A stretch of DNA of 64,000 nt from Geopseudomonas aromaticivorans (GCF_019097855.1 NZ_JAHRGL010000001.1:248001-312000), one strand, 5' to 3'; positions 18,401 through 28,028 are shown, counted from the stretch's first letter. Notes: a model not told the origin generated them from the letters alone. Made by a program: numbers and translations.

Positions 18401-19246
18401 GCCGTCCGGGGAGAACTCGATGATCTGCCGATACCAGGCCTCGGCCTGGCTGCTCTGTTGGCGCTGCGCATCCAGCTCGCACAGGGTGTCCTGGTAGCTG
18501 CGCAGGGTGCGGCTGAGATCGCCGATTTCCGACTGCTCCCCGACATGCGGATAGCGGAGGTCGCGAGCACCGCCGAGCAGCTGCCGGGTGTTGCCGGTCA
18601 GCTCGATCAGTGGCTGCAGCACGCGGCGATGGTAGAAGCGGCGCAGCACCAGCACTACCAGCAGCAGGCTGGCCAGCATCAATACCTGGGCGGCAATCAT
18701 GGCCCGATTGACCTGACGGTCGAGCGCCTCGATCCTGGCCTCGTACTCTTGGTGAACCCGTCCACTCAGTTGCTGCAGGGGTTCACGGATCGCCAGCCGG
18801 GCCGCCTCATACTGCGGACCGAATACCAGCTCGATAGCTCGCTGGCGGGCGCCACCATCCACCGCGTCAAAAGCCTCCAGCTCCAGCTCGACCAGGGCAT
18901 CCGAGCGGCGCTTGGCCTCTACCATCTGCGCGTTGTCACTCGCGGGCAGCTTCAGGGCCAGGAACTGCTCGAGGGCCTTGTCCCGCGAGCGGATCTCATT
19001 CCGCTCGGTGAAGAAGGCCTGCCGGAAGCGCTCCTCGCCGGTTGCCACGTAGCCGAACACAGCGAGGGTCAGGGCCTGAGAACCCAGCTGCAACTCGCTG
19101 AGCGCGTCGCTGGCATGGTGCTGGGCACCCACGGTGTCCCGACGCTCGATGGCCAGCTGGGCGGTCAGCAGGACGCTGATGCAGGCCAGGCCAAGCAGCC
19201 CCATCACCAGGTAGGTGATCCGGTTGCTGAAATTGCCAAGTTTCAT
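15431..19246 (-). CDS. Hybrid sensor histidine kinase (TM sensor, HAMP, 2xPAS, HisKA, HATPase, 2xREC, HPt)
   Basis: A 1271-residue multidomain kinase. Order: transmembrane helix (about 11-32), periplasmic four-helix-type sensor, second helix (about 175-200), HAMP, two PAS domains (about 270-390 and 400-520), HisKA with His547 in NMSHEIRTPMN, HATPase (SNAIKFTGQGE, GGTGLGLTIC), receiver 1 with Asp837 (IMDWMMPGMDG), receiver 2 with Asp982 (LMDCQMPVMDG) and an HPt domain with His1126 (AHTLKGLAGN). All phosphorelay residues are present. The architecture resembles BarA-class relay kinases but has extra PAS and receiver domains, so I do not call it GacS. It sits 68 bp downstream of the MoxR gene and 35 bp upstream of the HD-GYP gene. 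Confidence 0.93.
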   Translation of the reverse strand: MKLGNFSNRITYLVMGLLGLACISVLLTAQLAIERRDTVGAQHHASDALSELQLGSQALTLAVFGYVATGEERFRQAFFTERNEIRSRDKALEQFLALKLPASDNAQMVEAKRRSDALVELELEAFDAVDGGARQRAIELVFGPQYEAARLAIREPLQQLSGRVHQEYEARIEALDRQVNRAMIAAQVLMLASLLLVVLVLRRFYHRRVLQPLIELTGNTRQLLGGARDLRYPHVGEQSEIGDLSRTLRSYQDTLCELDAQRQQSSQAEAWYRQIIEFSPDGMLIVDSDGQILIANPKAHELFGYAPGELLGTCVDDLVPTDIRPGHAQMRARFMGGDGSRLMGSMRGDFRGVDRQGREFPVELGLTRLPLLAGRSPCACATLRDLSERKQFEQAIADQLELQRVLLDTQPYPVFFKDARGRYLGFNQAFLDAFQVSREELIGKTVSQFIQLPEEDRPRYQQANERILREGGRYSAEMRIPLADGQMHSALYNLSSYGSSDGRVAGLVGSLIDISAQKAAEQAQATAKELAEEATRLKSDFLANMSHEIRTPMNVIMGMAHLALDSDPEPRQRNYLEKIHAAAQNLLGIINDILDFSKIEAGKMQFEKVEFFLEDVLGSLADQAMVKAQEKGLELLFDIDTDVPTGLLGDPLRLGQVLSNLLSNAIKFTGQGEITIAIHREEDSEQGTWLRFEVIDTGIGLSEEQCSKLFQAFTQADSSTSRKYGGTGLGLTICKRLVDLMGGEIGVESAPGRGSTFHFRVPFHLQTSQRELLIDGDDVLGMPILVVDDNASAREIFHSMLSALKFEVGTARDAADAIRQLEQAHAAGRPYRLVIMDWMMPGMDGVQAIRTIRRDLRIGETPLFVMVTAYSRDELLERLGDTRVEGVLVKPITPSTLLDSILTTFGRAVVTPPRKRALQAEYLEAQKALRGAFLLLVEDNLVNQEMATEILGRAGIRVEVANNGAEALAMLERQSYDGVLMDCQMPVMDGFEATRQIRRQAAYAELPVLAMTANAMAGDKEKCLAAGMNDHIAKPIDVTQLFIALHRWVKVAHPHLDAMPALAEGGAELPAIAGLQLEVALQRLDGNRALLRKLLGRFCESQGDVVTRIRQARQAGEAETAVRIAHTLKGLAGNIGAQALALSAAALEAQLRQQCEAEVELLLPGLELELQVLVGRIAAALATGTESERVAAGGAVDQAAFGHGLRRLTELLRDDDGEAGACLAGLLEPLASLGLQELAVQLQRLIGRYEFEEALALLQNEPALAGAEADA

Positions 19247-19314
19247 GGGTTAAGGCTCTCGATCCTGGAGCGGTGACTGGCCTCGTCGCCAGAGGGAGGA
19301 CGGTCCTGAGGAGT

Positions 19315-20160
19315 TCAGCGTCCGACGCGCCGGTTCATGAACGCCAACCGCTCGAGCAGCTGCACGTCCTGCTCGTTCTTCACCAGCGCGCCGGCCAGCG
19401 GCGGAATCGCCTTGCTCGGGTCACGCTCGCGCAGCAGCGCCTCGCCGATCTGGTCGGCCATCAGCAGCTTGAGCCAGTCGACCAGCTCGGAGGTGGACGG
19501 CTTCTTCTTCAGCCCCGGCACCTTGCGGAGGTCGAAGAATATCTCCAGCGCCTCCTGCACCAGCTCCTGACGGATACTGGGGAAGTGCACATCGACGATC
19601 TGCTGCAGGGTGGCGCGGTCGGGGAAGGCGATGTAGTGGAAGAAGCAGCGGCGCAGGAAGGCGTCCGGCAGCTCCTTCTCGTTGTTGGAGGTGATCAGGA
19701 TGATCGGCCGCTGCACGGCCTTGATGGTCTCGCCGGTCTCGTAGACGAAGAACTCCATGCGGTCGAGTTCCTGCAACAGGTCGTTGGGGAACTCGATGTC
19801 GGCTTTGTCGATCTCGTCGATCAACAGCACCACCCGCTCGCCGCTCTCGAAGGCCTCCCACAGCTTGCCCTTCCTGATGTAGTTGCGCACGTCGTGGACC
19901 TTGTCCACGCCCAGCTGCGAGTCGCGCAGGCGACTGACCGCATCGTACTCGTAGAGGCCTTGGTGCGCCTTGGTGGTGGACTTGATGTGCCAGGTGATCA
20001 GCCGGGTGCCCAGCGCCTCGGCCAGTTGCTCGGCGAGCAGGGTCTTGCCGGTACCCGGCTCGCCCTTGACCAGCAGCGGGCGCTGCAGGGTGATGGCGGC
20101 GTTGACCGCCAGCTTGAGGTCGTCGGTGGCGACGTAGGACGCGGTGCCTTCGAACTTCAT
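19315..20160 (-). CDS. MoxR-family AAA+ ATPase
   Basis: A 281-residue AAA+ ATPase. It has Walker A GEPGTGKTLLAEQLAEALG, the MoxR-type ITWHIKSTTKAHQGLYEYDAV stretch, Walker B VVLLIDEIDKAD, sensor 1 ILITSNNEKELPDAFLRRC with the arginine finger, and a C-terminal lid. The ATG at 20160 follows AAGGA at workable spacing; a TTG three codons earlier is the only close alternative. MoxR ATPases work with VWA proteins; the likely partner here is the gene at 13061-14242, separated by a hybrid kinase and an HD-GYP regulator on the same strand. It heads that operon and is divergent from cysM across 162 bp. Confidence 0.92.
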   Translation of the reverse strand: MKFEGTASYVATDDLKLAVNAAITLQRPLLVKGEPGTGKTLLAEQLAEALGTRLITWHIKSTTKAHQGLYEYDAVSRLRDSQLGVDKVHDVRNYIRKGKLWEAFESGERVVLLIDEIDKADIEFPNDLLQELDRMEFFVYETGETIKAVQRPIILITSNNEKELPDAFLRRCFFHYIAFPDRATLQQIVDVHFPSIRQELVQEALEIFFDLRKVPGLKKKPSTSELVDWLKLLMADQIGEALLRERDPSKAIPPLAGALVKNEQDVQLLERLAFMNRRVGR

Positions 20161-20322
20161 CGGTATCAATCCTTGTGCGGACAGGCGTGGCCGGCCCTGC
20201 CGGCGGCGAATGCCCGACTATAGCGTGCCGGCCCGCGGGCTGGGAACGCCGGCTCTGGACGCCCCCACGCCGACGGCATAGGCTGATGCGGTTCATCTTT
20301 TCATCGGAGGAGAAGGCCCGAC

Positions 20323-21297
<975 letters not shown>

Positions 21298-21595
21298 CCG
21301 ACAAGGCGATCCGCGTCGAAGAGGTGTCGCGACATGCTCTCCGGCGCGGTCCGGTCAGGCCGGCAAAAACCGGCCAACCCGCGCCACTTCTGGGCTGGAA
21401 GGGATTTTTCACAGCTTGGCGAAAAAGTGTTTGCCATGCCGGACGGGAACGGGCAAAGTGAAGGTGTAGGTCAAGGCGGAATACGTAAGCTGTGAACGCA
21501 CTGATTCAGTACGTCAGTTCGTCATTCTCGATATCTTGATTCCACACCGATGAACTCCGGTTCAGCTACAAATCAACACCTAGGAATTACACGAA
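21298..21595 (+). promoter_or_regulatory. Long region upstream of cold-shock gene; probable promoter and 5' leader
   Basis: There is no gene in these 298 bases. The right part becomes AT-rich and ends with TAGGAAT before the start codon. Cold-shock mRNAs often have long structured leaders that act as thermosensors, so part of this may be a 5' UTR. I did not identify a defined promoter or a conserved cold-box. Confidence 0.4.
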
Positions 21596-21802
21596 ATGGC
21601 AACTGGCACTGTTAAGTGGTTCAACGACACCAAAGGCTTCGGTTTCATCAAGCCGGACGACGGTGGTGACGACCTGTTCGCCCACTTCTCTGAAATTCGC
21701 GCTCAGGGCTTCAAGACCTTGGCCGAAAACCAGAAAGTGTCCTTCGAAGTGACCACTGGTCCGAAGGGCAAGCAAGCTTCCAACATCCAGATCATCGGCT
21801 AA
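21596..21802 (+). CDS. CspA-family cold-shock protein
   Basis: A 68-residue single cold-shock domain with both RNA-binding motifs: RNP1 KGFGFI (residues 13-18) and RNP2 DLFAHFS (26-32). Full length for the family, starting [18 protein letters not shown]. These proteins bind single-stranded RNA or DNA and act as RNA chaperones and antiterminators. It is monocistronic, with a long upstream leader and a strong terminator just downstream. Codon use is that of a highly expressed gene. Which Pseudomonas paralogue it is cannot be decided from the window. Confidence 0.95.
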   Translation: MATGTVKWFNDTKGFGFIKPDDGGDDLFAHFSEIRAQGFKTLAENQKVSFEVTTGPKGKQASNIQIIG

Positions 21803-21823
21803 TCGCTGATCTGAGTGTGAAAA

Positions 21824-21851
21824 AACCCGGCTCTCGAGCCGGGTTTTTTTA
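21824..21851 (+). terminator. Intrinsic terminator after cold-shock gene
   Basis: An 8-bp GC-rich stem (CCCGGCTC/GAGCCGGG, extended by A-T pairs) is followed by seven T residues, starting about 20 bp after the stop codon. An A-run on the left side could let it also work for the leftward amidotransferase gene. Confidence 0.92.
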
Positions 21852-21907
21852 TGCCCGCGATTCAGCGCAAGCGCCTAGCGGCGGTTTTACCGTCCGCAAA
21901 CCCCGCC

Positions 21908-22687
21908 TCAGCCTGCGACCTGCCCCTCGGCGACCATCTCGCCACGCCGCCACAGCATCCACTGCCCCGGCTGATACAGCGCCCAGGCCTCGTTGGCGGT
22001 CAGCGGCTCGGTAGCGACCACCGTCACCACGTCGTCCGGAGTGGTTTCCGCCTGGAAGTCCACCCGCAGATCGGCATCCTTGAGCTGCGCCGGCCCGAAC
22101 GGCGCGCGCCGGGTAATGTGTGCCAGCTTGGTCGAGCAGAAGCTGAACAGCCAGTCGCCGTCGCTGAGCAGGGCATTGAACACGCCAAGGCGGCGATAGT
22201 CGGCGCAGGCCTGAACCAGGGTCGGCAGCAGCTCCTCGATCTCCACCGGTTCGGGAAAGACCAGGCGGATGCGATTGAGCAGATCGCAGAACGCCGCTTC
22301 GCTGTCGGTATCGCCCACCGGCCGGTAGAAGCCGGGCTGCGGCGCGAAACCCGCCAGCTGGCCGTTGTGCGCGAAGCACCAGTTGCGCCCCCACAGCTCG
22401 CGCACGAACGGATGGGTGTTGGCCAGACTCACCTTGCCGACGTTGGCCTGGCGGATATGGCCGATGACCACCTCGCTCTTGATCGGATAGCGCTGCACCA
22501 GCCGCGCCACCTCCGACTCGCTGCTCGCCTGCGGATCCTGGAACAGGCGCAGGCCACGGCCTTCGTAGAAGGCGATGCCCCAGCCGTCGCGATGCGGTCC
22601 GGTGCGACCGCCGCGCTGCATCAGCCCGGTGAAACTGAACACGATATCGGTCGGCACGTTGGCACTCATGCCCAGCAGTTCACACAT
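21908..22687 (-). CDS. Class II glutamine amidotransferase (YafJ-like)
   Basis: A 259-residue N-terminal-nucleophile amidotransferase domain protein. The start [15 protein letters not shown] puts the catalytic Cys at position 2 after Met removal. [25 protein letters not shown] and [22 protein letters not shown] are the usual ammonia-release and glutamine-binding motifs. No synthase domain is attached, so the acceptor is unknown; the family is annotated as YafJ, a putative glutamine amidotransferase. It lies 26 bp downstream of a small membrane protein gene on the same strand. Confidence 0.9.
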   Translation of the reverse strand: MCELLGMSANVPTDIVFSFTGLMQRGGRTGPHRDGWGIAFYEGRGLRLFQDPQASSESEVARLVQRYPIKSEVVIGHIRQANVGKVSLANTHPFVRELWGRNWCFAHNGQLAGFAPQPGFYRPVGDTDSEAAFCDLLNRIRLVFPEPVEIEELLPTLVQACADYRRLGVFNALLSDGDWLFSFCSTKLAHITRRAPFGPAQLKDADLRVDFQAETTPDDVVTVVATEPLTANEAWALYQPGQWMLWRRGEMVAEGQVAG

Positions 22688-22713
22688 GCGTTGACTCCCT
22701 GAGGACCGCGGGC

Positions 22714-23148
22714 TTACAGGCGCGGCTCGACGCGACCGTCGGCCAGATTGCGCTGCTCGAGCACTTCACGCATGGTCGGTTCGCGCGCCGCCTCGGCGGC
22801 CTGACGCTTCGCCCTGCTGCGGCGCAACAGCGGCCAGCGGATGACGACGAACAGCAGGTAGAGGGCAAAACCGATCATGCCGAACATCGCCAGGTCGCTG
22901 ATCGCCCGCCACAGGTTGCTGCCGGTTTTCATCAGCAGATCCAGGGCAGTGATGGCGATCGCCGGGGCATAGAGGTCGCGCACCGGATCGACCAGCGTCG
23001 GGCTCAGCAGCAGCACGGCGATCAGTACCCGCAAGGGCTCGCGCAGCCCGCGCCACATCCAGCTAGTGATGCGAAAGCCGACCAGCAGGCAGCCGAGTGC
23101 GGCAACGGCGTAGACCGCCCAGGCGAGAAGGTAATCTTGTTCAGTCAT
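22714..23148 (-). CDS. Conserved inner-membrane protein of unknown function
   Basis: A 144-residue protein with about three hydrophobic helices ([20 protein letters not shown], then [17 protein letters not shown], then [19 protein letters not shown]). A basic cytoplasmic tail ([20 protein letters not shown]) ends in a charged segment. I do not recognise a functional family. It probably shares a transcript with the downstream amidotransferase gene. The start [13 protein letters not shown] looks natural. Confidence 0.75.
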   Translation of the reverse strand: MTEQDYLLAWAVYAVAALGCLLVGFRITSWMWRGLREPLRVLIAVLLLSPTLVDPVRDLYAPAIAITALDLLMKTGSNLWRAISDLAMFGMIGFALYLLFVVIRWPLLRRSRAKRQAAEAAREPTMREVLEQRNLADGRVEPRL

Positions 23149-23233
23149 CGGTGCGTGGCGGCAGCGGAATAAGGGCGCTTATGATAGCGGCTTTTCCCCG
23201 GAGCCGCGCGTCAGCTGCGGCTGGAGTCAGCCG

Positions 23234-25267
23234 ATGTCCCTCACCCCGCCCCTCGCCCGCCGCCAGGCTGGCGCCGACCCCTACGCCTGGCTGGAGCAGC
23301 GCGACAGCGCCGAAGTGCTCGACTACCTGCAGGCCGAAAACGCCTGGCTGGACGAGCAGCTCAGCGGACAAGCTGCCCTGCGCGAGCAGCTGTTCGAGGA
23401 GATCCGCGCGCGCATCCGCGAGACCGATCTGTCGCTGCCCACGCCCTGGGGCCCGTGGCTGTACTACCAGCGCACCACGGCCGGCGAGGAGTATCCGCGC
23501 CACTACCGCTGCCCGCGCCCGGTCGACGGCTCGCTGGGCATCGTCGAAGCCGGCGAGCAGCTGCTGCTCGACCCCAACCTGCTGGCCGGCGAAGGTTATC
23601 TGGACCTCGGCGCCTTCAGCATCAGTCCCGACCACAGCCGCCTGGCCTACAGCCTGGATACCGAGGGCGACGAGATCTACCAGCTGTACGTCAAGGAGCT
23701 GGACACGGGCGAAGTCACCGCCCTGCCCTTCGCCGACTGCGACGGCAGCATGACCTGGGCCAACGACAGCCGCACGCTGTTCTTCGGCGAGCTGGACGAC
23801 ACCCACCGCCCGCACAAGCTGTATCGCCATCGTCTGGGCGAGGCGGATGCCGAGCTGGTGTTCGAGGAGCAGGACGGCCGCTTCTTCCTCGGCTGCCACC
23901 GCGCCAGCTCCGAACGCCAGCTGATCCTGCTGCTGGCCAGCAAGACCACCAGCGAGGCCTGGGTGCTCGACGCCGAGCAACCTCTGGGCGAGTTCCGCTG
24001 CCTGGCCCCGCGCGCGGAAGGCCACGAGTACTACCCCGACCACGGCCAGGTCGACGGCCAGTGGTGCTGGCTGATCCGCAGCAACCAGGCCGGCATCAAC
24101 TTCGCCCTGTACCGTGCCGAGGAAGGCACACCGACCCGCGAACACTGGCAATCACTGGTGCCGCACCGCGAGACGCTGATGCTCGAGGACTTCAGCCTCA
24201 ATGCCGGCGCCATCACCCTCGACCTGCGCGACAACGGCCTGCCGGTGATCGAGGTGCTGCCCCGCGGCGCGGCGCCCTACCGGGTGCAGCTGCCGGATGC
24301 CACCTACAGCCTGCACGTCTACGACGACCTGGAGTTCGACAGCCCGGCGATCCGCCTGCGCTACGAGGCGCTCAACCGCCCGGCGCAGATCCGCCAGCTG
24401 GAGCTGGCCAGCGGCGCGCAGACAGTGCTCAAGCAGACCCCGGTGGAAGGCCCGTTCGATGCCGACGCCTACGAGAGCCGGCGGATCTGGGCCAGCGCGG
24501 CGGACGGCACCCGGGTGCCGATCAGCCTGGTCGGCCGCCACGACAGTTTCGGCCGCCCCGCGCCCCTCTACCTATACGGCTACGGCGCCTACGGCGAAAG
24601 CCTCGACCCGTGGTTCTCCCACGCGCGGCTGAGCCTGCTGGAGCGCGGTTTCCTGTTCGCCATCGCCCATGTGCGCGGCGGCGGCGAGCTGGGCGAGGCC
24701 TGGTACCGCGCCGGCAAGCTGGAGCACAAGCAGAACACCTTCGGCGACTTCATCGCCTGCGCCGAGCAGCTGATCGAGGACGGCTACACCACCCCGGCGC
24801 AGCTGGCGATCAGCGGCGGCAGCGCCGGCGGCCTGCTGATCGGCGCGGTGCTCAACCAGCGCCCCGAGCTGTTCGCCGCAGCCATCGCCGAGGTGCCCTT
24901 CGTCGACATCCTCAACACCATGCAGAACCCCGAGCTGCCGCTGACGGTGACCGAGTACGACGAGTGGGGCGACCCGCACGAGCCGGCGGTGTACGAGCGG
25001 ATCCGGGCCTATGCGCCCTACGAGAACGTCAGCGCCCAGGCCTACCCGGCGATCCTCGCTGTCGCCGGCTACAACGACAGCCGCGTGCAGTACTGGGAAG
25101 CGGCCAAATGGGTGGCCAAGCTGCGCGCCAGCAAGACCGACGCCAATCTGCTACTGCTCAAGACCGAGCTGGGCGCCGGTCACGGAGGGATGAGCGGGCG
25201 CTATCAGGCGCTCAAGGATGCGGCGCTGGAATACGCCTTCCTGCTCAAGGTGCTCGGCCTGGCCTGA
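23234..25267 (+). CDS. ptrB: Oligopeptidase B / prolyl oligopeptidase family serine peptidase
   Basis: A 677-residue S9A peptidase. The N-terminal part is a seven-bladed propeller gating domain (starting RRQAGADPYAWLEQRD). The C-terminal alpha/beta hydrolase has Ser530 in ISGGSAGGLL, Asp615 in GYNDSRVQ and His650 in GHGGMSGRYQ. The region HVRGGGELGEAWYRAGK is typical of oligopeptidase B, which cuts short peptides after Arg or Lys in the cytoplasm. No signal peptide is seen. Length agrees with the family. It stands alone, with a strong hairpin between it and the convergent peptidase gene. Confidence 0.92.
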   Translation: MSLTPPLARRQAGADPYAWLEQRDSAEVLDYLQAENAWLDEQLSGQAALREQLFEEIRARIRETDLSLPTPWGPWLYYQRTTAGEEYPRHYRCPRPVDGSLGIVEAGEQLLLDPNLLAGEGYLDLGAFSISPDHSRLAYSLDTEGDEIYQLYVKELDTGEVTALPFADCDGSMTWANDSRTLFFGELDDTHRPHKLYRHRLGEADAELVFEEQDGRFFLGCHRASSERQLILLLASKTTSEAWVLDAEQPLGEFRCLAPRAEGHEYYPDHGQVDGQWCWLIRSNQAGINFALYRAEEGTPTREHWQSLVPHRETLMLEDFSLNAGAITLDLRDNGLPVIEVLPRGAAPYRVQLPDATYSLHVYDDLEFDSPAIRLRYEALNRPAQIRQLELASGAQTVLKQTPVEGPFDADAYESRRIWASAADGTRVPISLVGRHDSFGRPAPLYLYGYGAYGESLDPWFSHARLSLLERGFLFAIAHVRGGGELGEAWYRAGKLEHKQNTFGDFIACAEQLIEDGYTTPAQLAISGGSAGGLLIGAVLNQRPELFAAAIAEVPFVDILNTMQNPELPLTVTEYDEWGDPHEPAVYERIRAYAPYENVSAQAYPAILAVAGYNDSRVQYWEAAKWVAKLRASKTDANLLLLKTELGAGHGGMSGRYQALKDAALEYAFLLKVLGLA

Positions 25268-25280
25268 AGCCTGGGCTAGC

Positions 25281-25316
25281 AACGACAAAGGGCGCCCGTC
25301 GGCGCCCTTTGTCGTT
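25281..25316. terminator. Bidirectional terminator hairpin between convergent genes
   Basis: A perfect 16-bp stem (arms beginning AACGACAAAGGGCGCC) with a 4-nt loop lies between ptrB and the convergent metallopeptidase gene. The TTTGTCGTT side gives a weak U-tract in both directions. Confidence 0.85.
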
Positions 25317-25330
25317 GCGGCCAACGCCGC

Positions 25331-26554
25331 TCAGTGCAGCAGGCGGGTATCCAGCACCTTGGACGGCCCGCCCAGCAGGTTCTCGCTGATCTCGACCAAA
25401 TCGCGGGTGCTGGCCCGGTCCAGGCGCATCAGGCCACGGGCCACGTCGTCCAGCGAATGCTTGCCGGCACTGGCCTGGCGCAGCTCGCCATCCAGGTCCT
25501 GCAGCAGCAGCACCGCCCGCGCCGTCACCGGACCGCTGGCCTGCTCGCCGCGCAGGGTGGTGACCTTGCGGCTCCAGCGGGTCAGTTGCTTGCGCACCTT
25601 CTGGTAGCGATCCTCGCTCAGGCCGCCGGCGCGGCGCATCAGCTCGATGGCGTAGTACTCGGCGATGCCTTCGGTGATCCAGTCGCTGCGGTCGGTGTCG
25701 CTGATGCGGCTGAACACGTGGACCAGCTCGTGCACCAGCGAGCTGGTGCCGTTTTCGCTGACCAGCGGGCGGTCGCGGTGCATGTACAGCGAGTTGGGGC
25801 CGGACAGGCCGCCGCGCCACATCGGGTCGCCAGCGCCGACGACCAGCAGCTTGGCCGGCTCGCGGGGAAACACCGCCTGGGCATGCGGCCAGACGAAGGT
25901 CAGCAGGGTGAGGATGTCCATCCGCCGCACGCCCTCGCCCACCGGCGCGGCCACCGCTACGTCGGTCTTGCCGAGGATGGCGCGCCGGGTGCCGAGCTTG
26001 CCGGCGAGGATCCAGCCGGTCGGGCGGTCGAAGCGGCGCTCCGGATTGTCGATGCGGAAGCGGTTCTTGCCGATCCGCGGCCAGCCGGTTTCCACGCTCT
26101 GCCAGCCCTCGGGCAGCTCGAACTGCAGCCGCGAGACCAGCTCGACGTCGTTCTGCACATCGATCTTGGCCGCCGGTACCAGATCGTCGCCGCGCAGCAA
26201 TGCCCAGCCCGGGGTCATGCGGGCATCGTAGCGACCATTGGCACGCGGGTGGCTGATCTTGACCCGATAGGTGAGCTGCGCCTTGCCCTGCTGCGGCCGC
26301 CAGACCCCGCGCTCAGGGCCGCTCTGCTCCCACTCGCCCTGGGCCTGGAAGTCACTGTAATAGCCCTTGTCGCCGAGACTGAAGTCCAGGTATCTCAGCA
26401 CCTCACCGCGCTCCAGGGTGAGAGTGACCTCGGCCTGGTCGCTGTCCGGCAGGAAGCGCACCCGATAATCCACGTCGACCCGCTGCGCCGCTGCCAGCGG
26501 CGTGGCAAGTCCGAGCAGCAGCACCGCCCACGGAGTCTTGAAGCGTTGGAACAT
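25331..26554 (-). CDS. Exported gluzincin-type metallopeptidase (M1-like)
   Basis: A 407-residue secreted or periplasmic protein with a signal peptide (MFQRFKTPWAVLLLGLATPLAAA). The zinc site HELVH is at 275-279, with Glu276 as catalytic base and a third ligand, Glu295, in ITEGIAEYY, 16 residues on. This is the gluzincin spacing. The N-terminal half is beta-rich and resembles the precursor domain of M61/M1 peptidases. I cannot assign a substrate. The ATG follows AAGGAG at 9 nt. It lies 50 bp downstream of ycgN on the same strand. Confidence 0.82.
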   Translation of the reverse strand: MFQRFKTPWAVLLLGLATPLAAAQRVDVDYRVRFLPDSDQAEVTLTLERGEVLRYLDFSLGDKGYYSDFQAQGEWEQSGPERGVWRPQQGKAQLTYRVKISHPRANGRYDARMTPGWALLRGDDLVPAAKIDVQNDVELVSRLQFELPEGWQSVETGWPRIGKNRFRIDNPERRFDRPTGWILAGKLGTRRAILGKTDVAVAAPVGEGVRRMDILTLLTFVWPHAQAVFPREPAKLLVVGAGDPMWRGGLSGPNSLYMHRDRPLVSENGTSSLVHELVHVFSRISDTDRSDWITEGIAEYYAIELMRRAGGLSEDRYQKVRKQLTRWSRKVTTLRGEQASGPVTARAVLLLQDLDGELRQASAGKHSLDDVARGLMRLDRASTRDLVEISENLLGGPSKVLDTRLLH

Positions 26555-26604
26555 GACGGAATCTCCTTATGCTGGGCAGTTGGATAACCTGTGCGAAGAC
26601 AGGT

Positions 26605-27054
26605 TCAGCCGGCACGAAAAATCAGGTGCTCTTCCCAGTCTTCCTCGGCCACCGAGCTTTCACTGAGCATGCGCCCGGCGTGGGAAATGCGCGCGTCGTG
26701 CACCGCCTGCGGATCGCCACAGACCAGGTGGTGCCAGGGCAGCAGGTCCTTGCCTTCGGCGACGAGACGATAGGCGCAGGTTGGCGGCAGCCAGCGGAAT
26801 TCCGCGGCATCGGCAGCGGTGAGCTGGATGCAGTCGGGAACATGCTGCTTGCGCTCGGCGTAGTTGCTGCAGCGGCAGGTGTCCCGGTCGAGGAGCTTGC
26901 AGGCGATGCGCGTGTAGTAGACGCTACCGTCCTCCTCATCCTCGAGCTTCTGCAGGCAGCACAGGCCGCAGCCGTCGCACAGCGACTCCCATTCGTCGCG
27001 GTCGAGCTGGGCGAGGGTCTTGCGCTTCCAGAAAGGTTCGGTCTTGGCAGCCAT
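26605..27054 (-). CDS. YcgN-family cysteine-cluster protein (UPF0260)
   Basis: A 149-residue cytoplasmic protein with a clear Cys cluster: [11 protein letters not shown] near residue 27, [14 protein letters not shown] near 52, and later Cys residues in VPDC, PPTC and VCGD. This is the YcgN/UPF0260 pattern, probably an Fe-S or zinc binder. Function is not known. Length is full. In many pseudomonads it lies near rnd and ycgL, as here (27735-29155). Confidence 0.9.
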   Translation of the reverse strand: MAAKTEPFWKRKTLAQLDRDEWESLCDGCGLCCLQKLEDEEDGSVYYTRIACKLLDRDTCRCSNYAERKQHVPDCIQLTAADAAEFRWLPPTCAYRLVAEGKDLLPWHHLVCGDPQAVHDARISHAGRMLSESSVAEEDWEEHLIFRAG

Positions 27055-27167
27055 GGCGGGGATCTCCGTGCGGGTGCGGCAGTCTAGCCGCCAGCCCCGA
27101 AGCAGCCAAGTGCAAGCCAGGGGCTGCTACGACCGGCGGCGTGGAGCCCGCCGCCGGACGCCGACGG

Positions 27168-27596
27168 TCATTTGCCCATGCCGGCGCGCTGGGTCTTGAG
27201 CTGCTTGAGCATCAGTTCGACGCGCTCAATCTGCCGGTCGAGCTGTTCGGCGGTCGGCGCAGCGCCCATCGCACCCGGGCCCATGCCATGACCCATGCCC
27301 CCATCCATCATCCCCGGCATCATGCCCATGCCGCCGTGCATGCCCATGGCCGGGCAGTCCTCGTGCATGCCCATGCCGCCCGCCATCATCGCCTGACGGT
27401 GCTCCAGCATCAGCTTCTGTCGCTCCTCGGGGGTCTTCGCCGCCTGAATGGCCTGGCATTGCTGCTGCATCAGCTGACAATGCTGCGAGCCGTCGGGGCG
27501 GCCCGCGCCGGACGACCATGGCGCTTGCGCGCAGGCGGCCAGACTCGCCAACAATCCCCCCAGTAACAGTCCGCGACCCAACTTGCCTGTATCCAT
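27168..27596 (-). CDS. Met/Gly/His-rich putative lipoprotein
   Basis: A 142-residue exported protein with a lipoprotein signal (LLLGGLLASLAAC, lipid Cys at about 22). The mature part has CQLMQQQCQAIQ, then a stretch of about 50 residues with some 15 methionines and several histidines (repeats like GMGMHGG, GMMPGMM, GGMGHGMG). It ends in a helical segment RQIERVELMLKQLK. Clustered Met/His motifs are common in periplasmic copper-binding proteins, so copper binding is a reasonable guess only. It lies between ycgN and ycgL, with a small GC hairpin (27133-27157) after its stop. Confidence 0.75.
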   Translation of the reverse strand: MDTGKLGRGLLLGGLLASLAACAQAPWSSGAGRPDGSQHCQLMQQQCQAIQAAKTPEERQKLMLEHRQAMMAGGMGMHEDCPAMGMHGGMGMMPGMMDGGMGHGMGPGAMGAAPTAEQLDRQIERVELMLKQLKTQRAGMGK

Positions 27597-27734
27597 CTTG
27601 CTTCCCCTTGCCTATGCCTCGATGCAATCACCATAGAACGCCGCGACCGCTCGCGCTTGACCTCGATCAAGCCGGCGACACCGGCCGCTGCCGGCAGGCC
27701 GGCGGACAGCCGTGTGGCTAACCGGCGCCGGACC

Positions 27735-28028
27735 TCAGACTGGATCGTTGCGGCGCAGCAATTCGTCCGGCAGGTGCTCGATGTAGTCGTCCTCCGGCGG
27801 CGGCATCTGCAGGTGGTAGCCCTGCTTCTCGATGTTTTCCAGCACCTGGACCGCATCCTCGCGGGCCAGCTTGCGCTCGGGGGTGAGCAGCATGTCGAAC
27901 ACGTGCTGCGGCGCGCCGAAGGCGCCGAGCAAGCCTTCCGGCACGCGCTTCAGCGCGTCGCGCTTGTCGACGTACAGGTACATCTCGCGCTTGCGCGGGC
28001 TTTTGTAAATGGAGCAGATACGTTTCAT
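27735..28028 (-). CDS. YcgL-domain protein
   Basis: A 97-residue protein starting [20 protein letters not shown], with [23 protein letters not shown] and [20 protein letters not shown], which is the YcgL domain. Its molecular role is unknown. The ATG at 28028 lies 8 bp after the rnd stop codon, so the two are surely cotranscribed, the usual rnd-ycgL order. The frame extends further upstream inside rnd, but the family starts at this Met. Confidence 0.9.
   Translation of the reverse strand: MKRICSIYKSPRKREMYLYVDKRDALKRVPEGLLGAFGAPQHVFDMLLTPERKLAREDAVQVLENIEKQGYHLQMPPPEDDYIEHLPDELLRRNDPV

Noticed and set aside
15431-19246. Calling the hybrid kinase GacS because rsmZ is in the window
   Set aside because: It has two PAS and two receiver domains and sits in a MoxR/HD-GYP/VWA operon; GacS is shorter with a different layout. 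The two loci are 11 kb apart.
15638-19276. 1212-codon plus-strand frame
   Set aside because: It mirrors the hybrid kinase gene exactly and has Gln/His/Leu-rich shadow composition.
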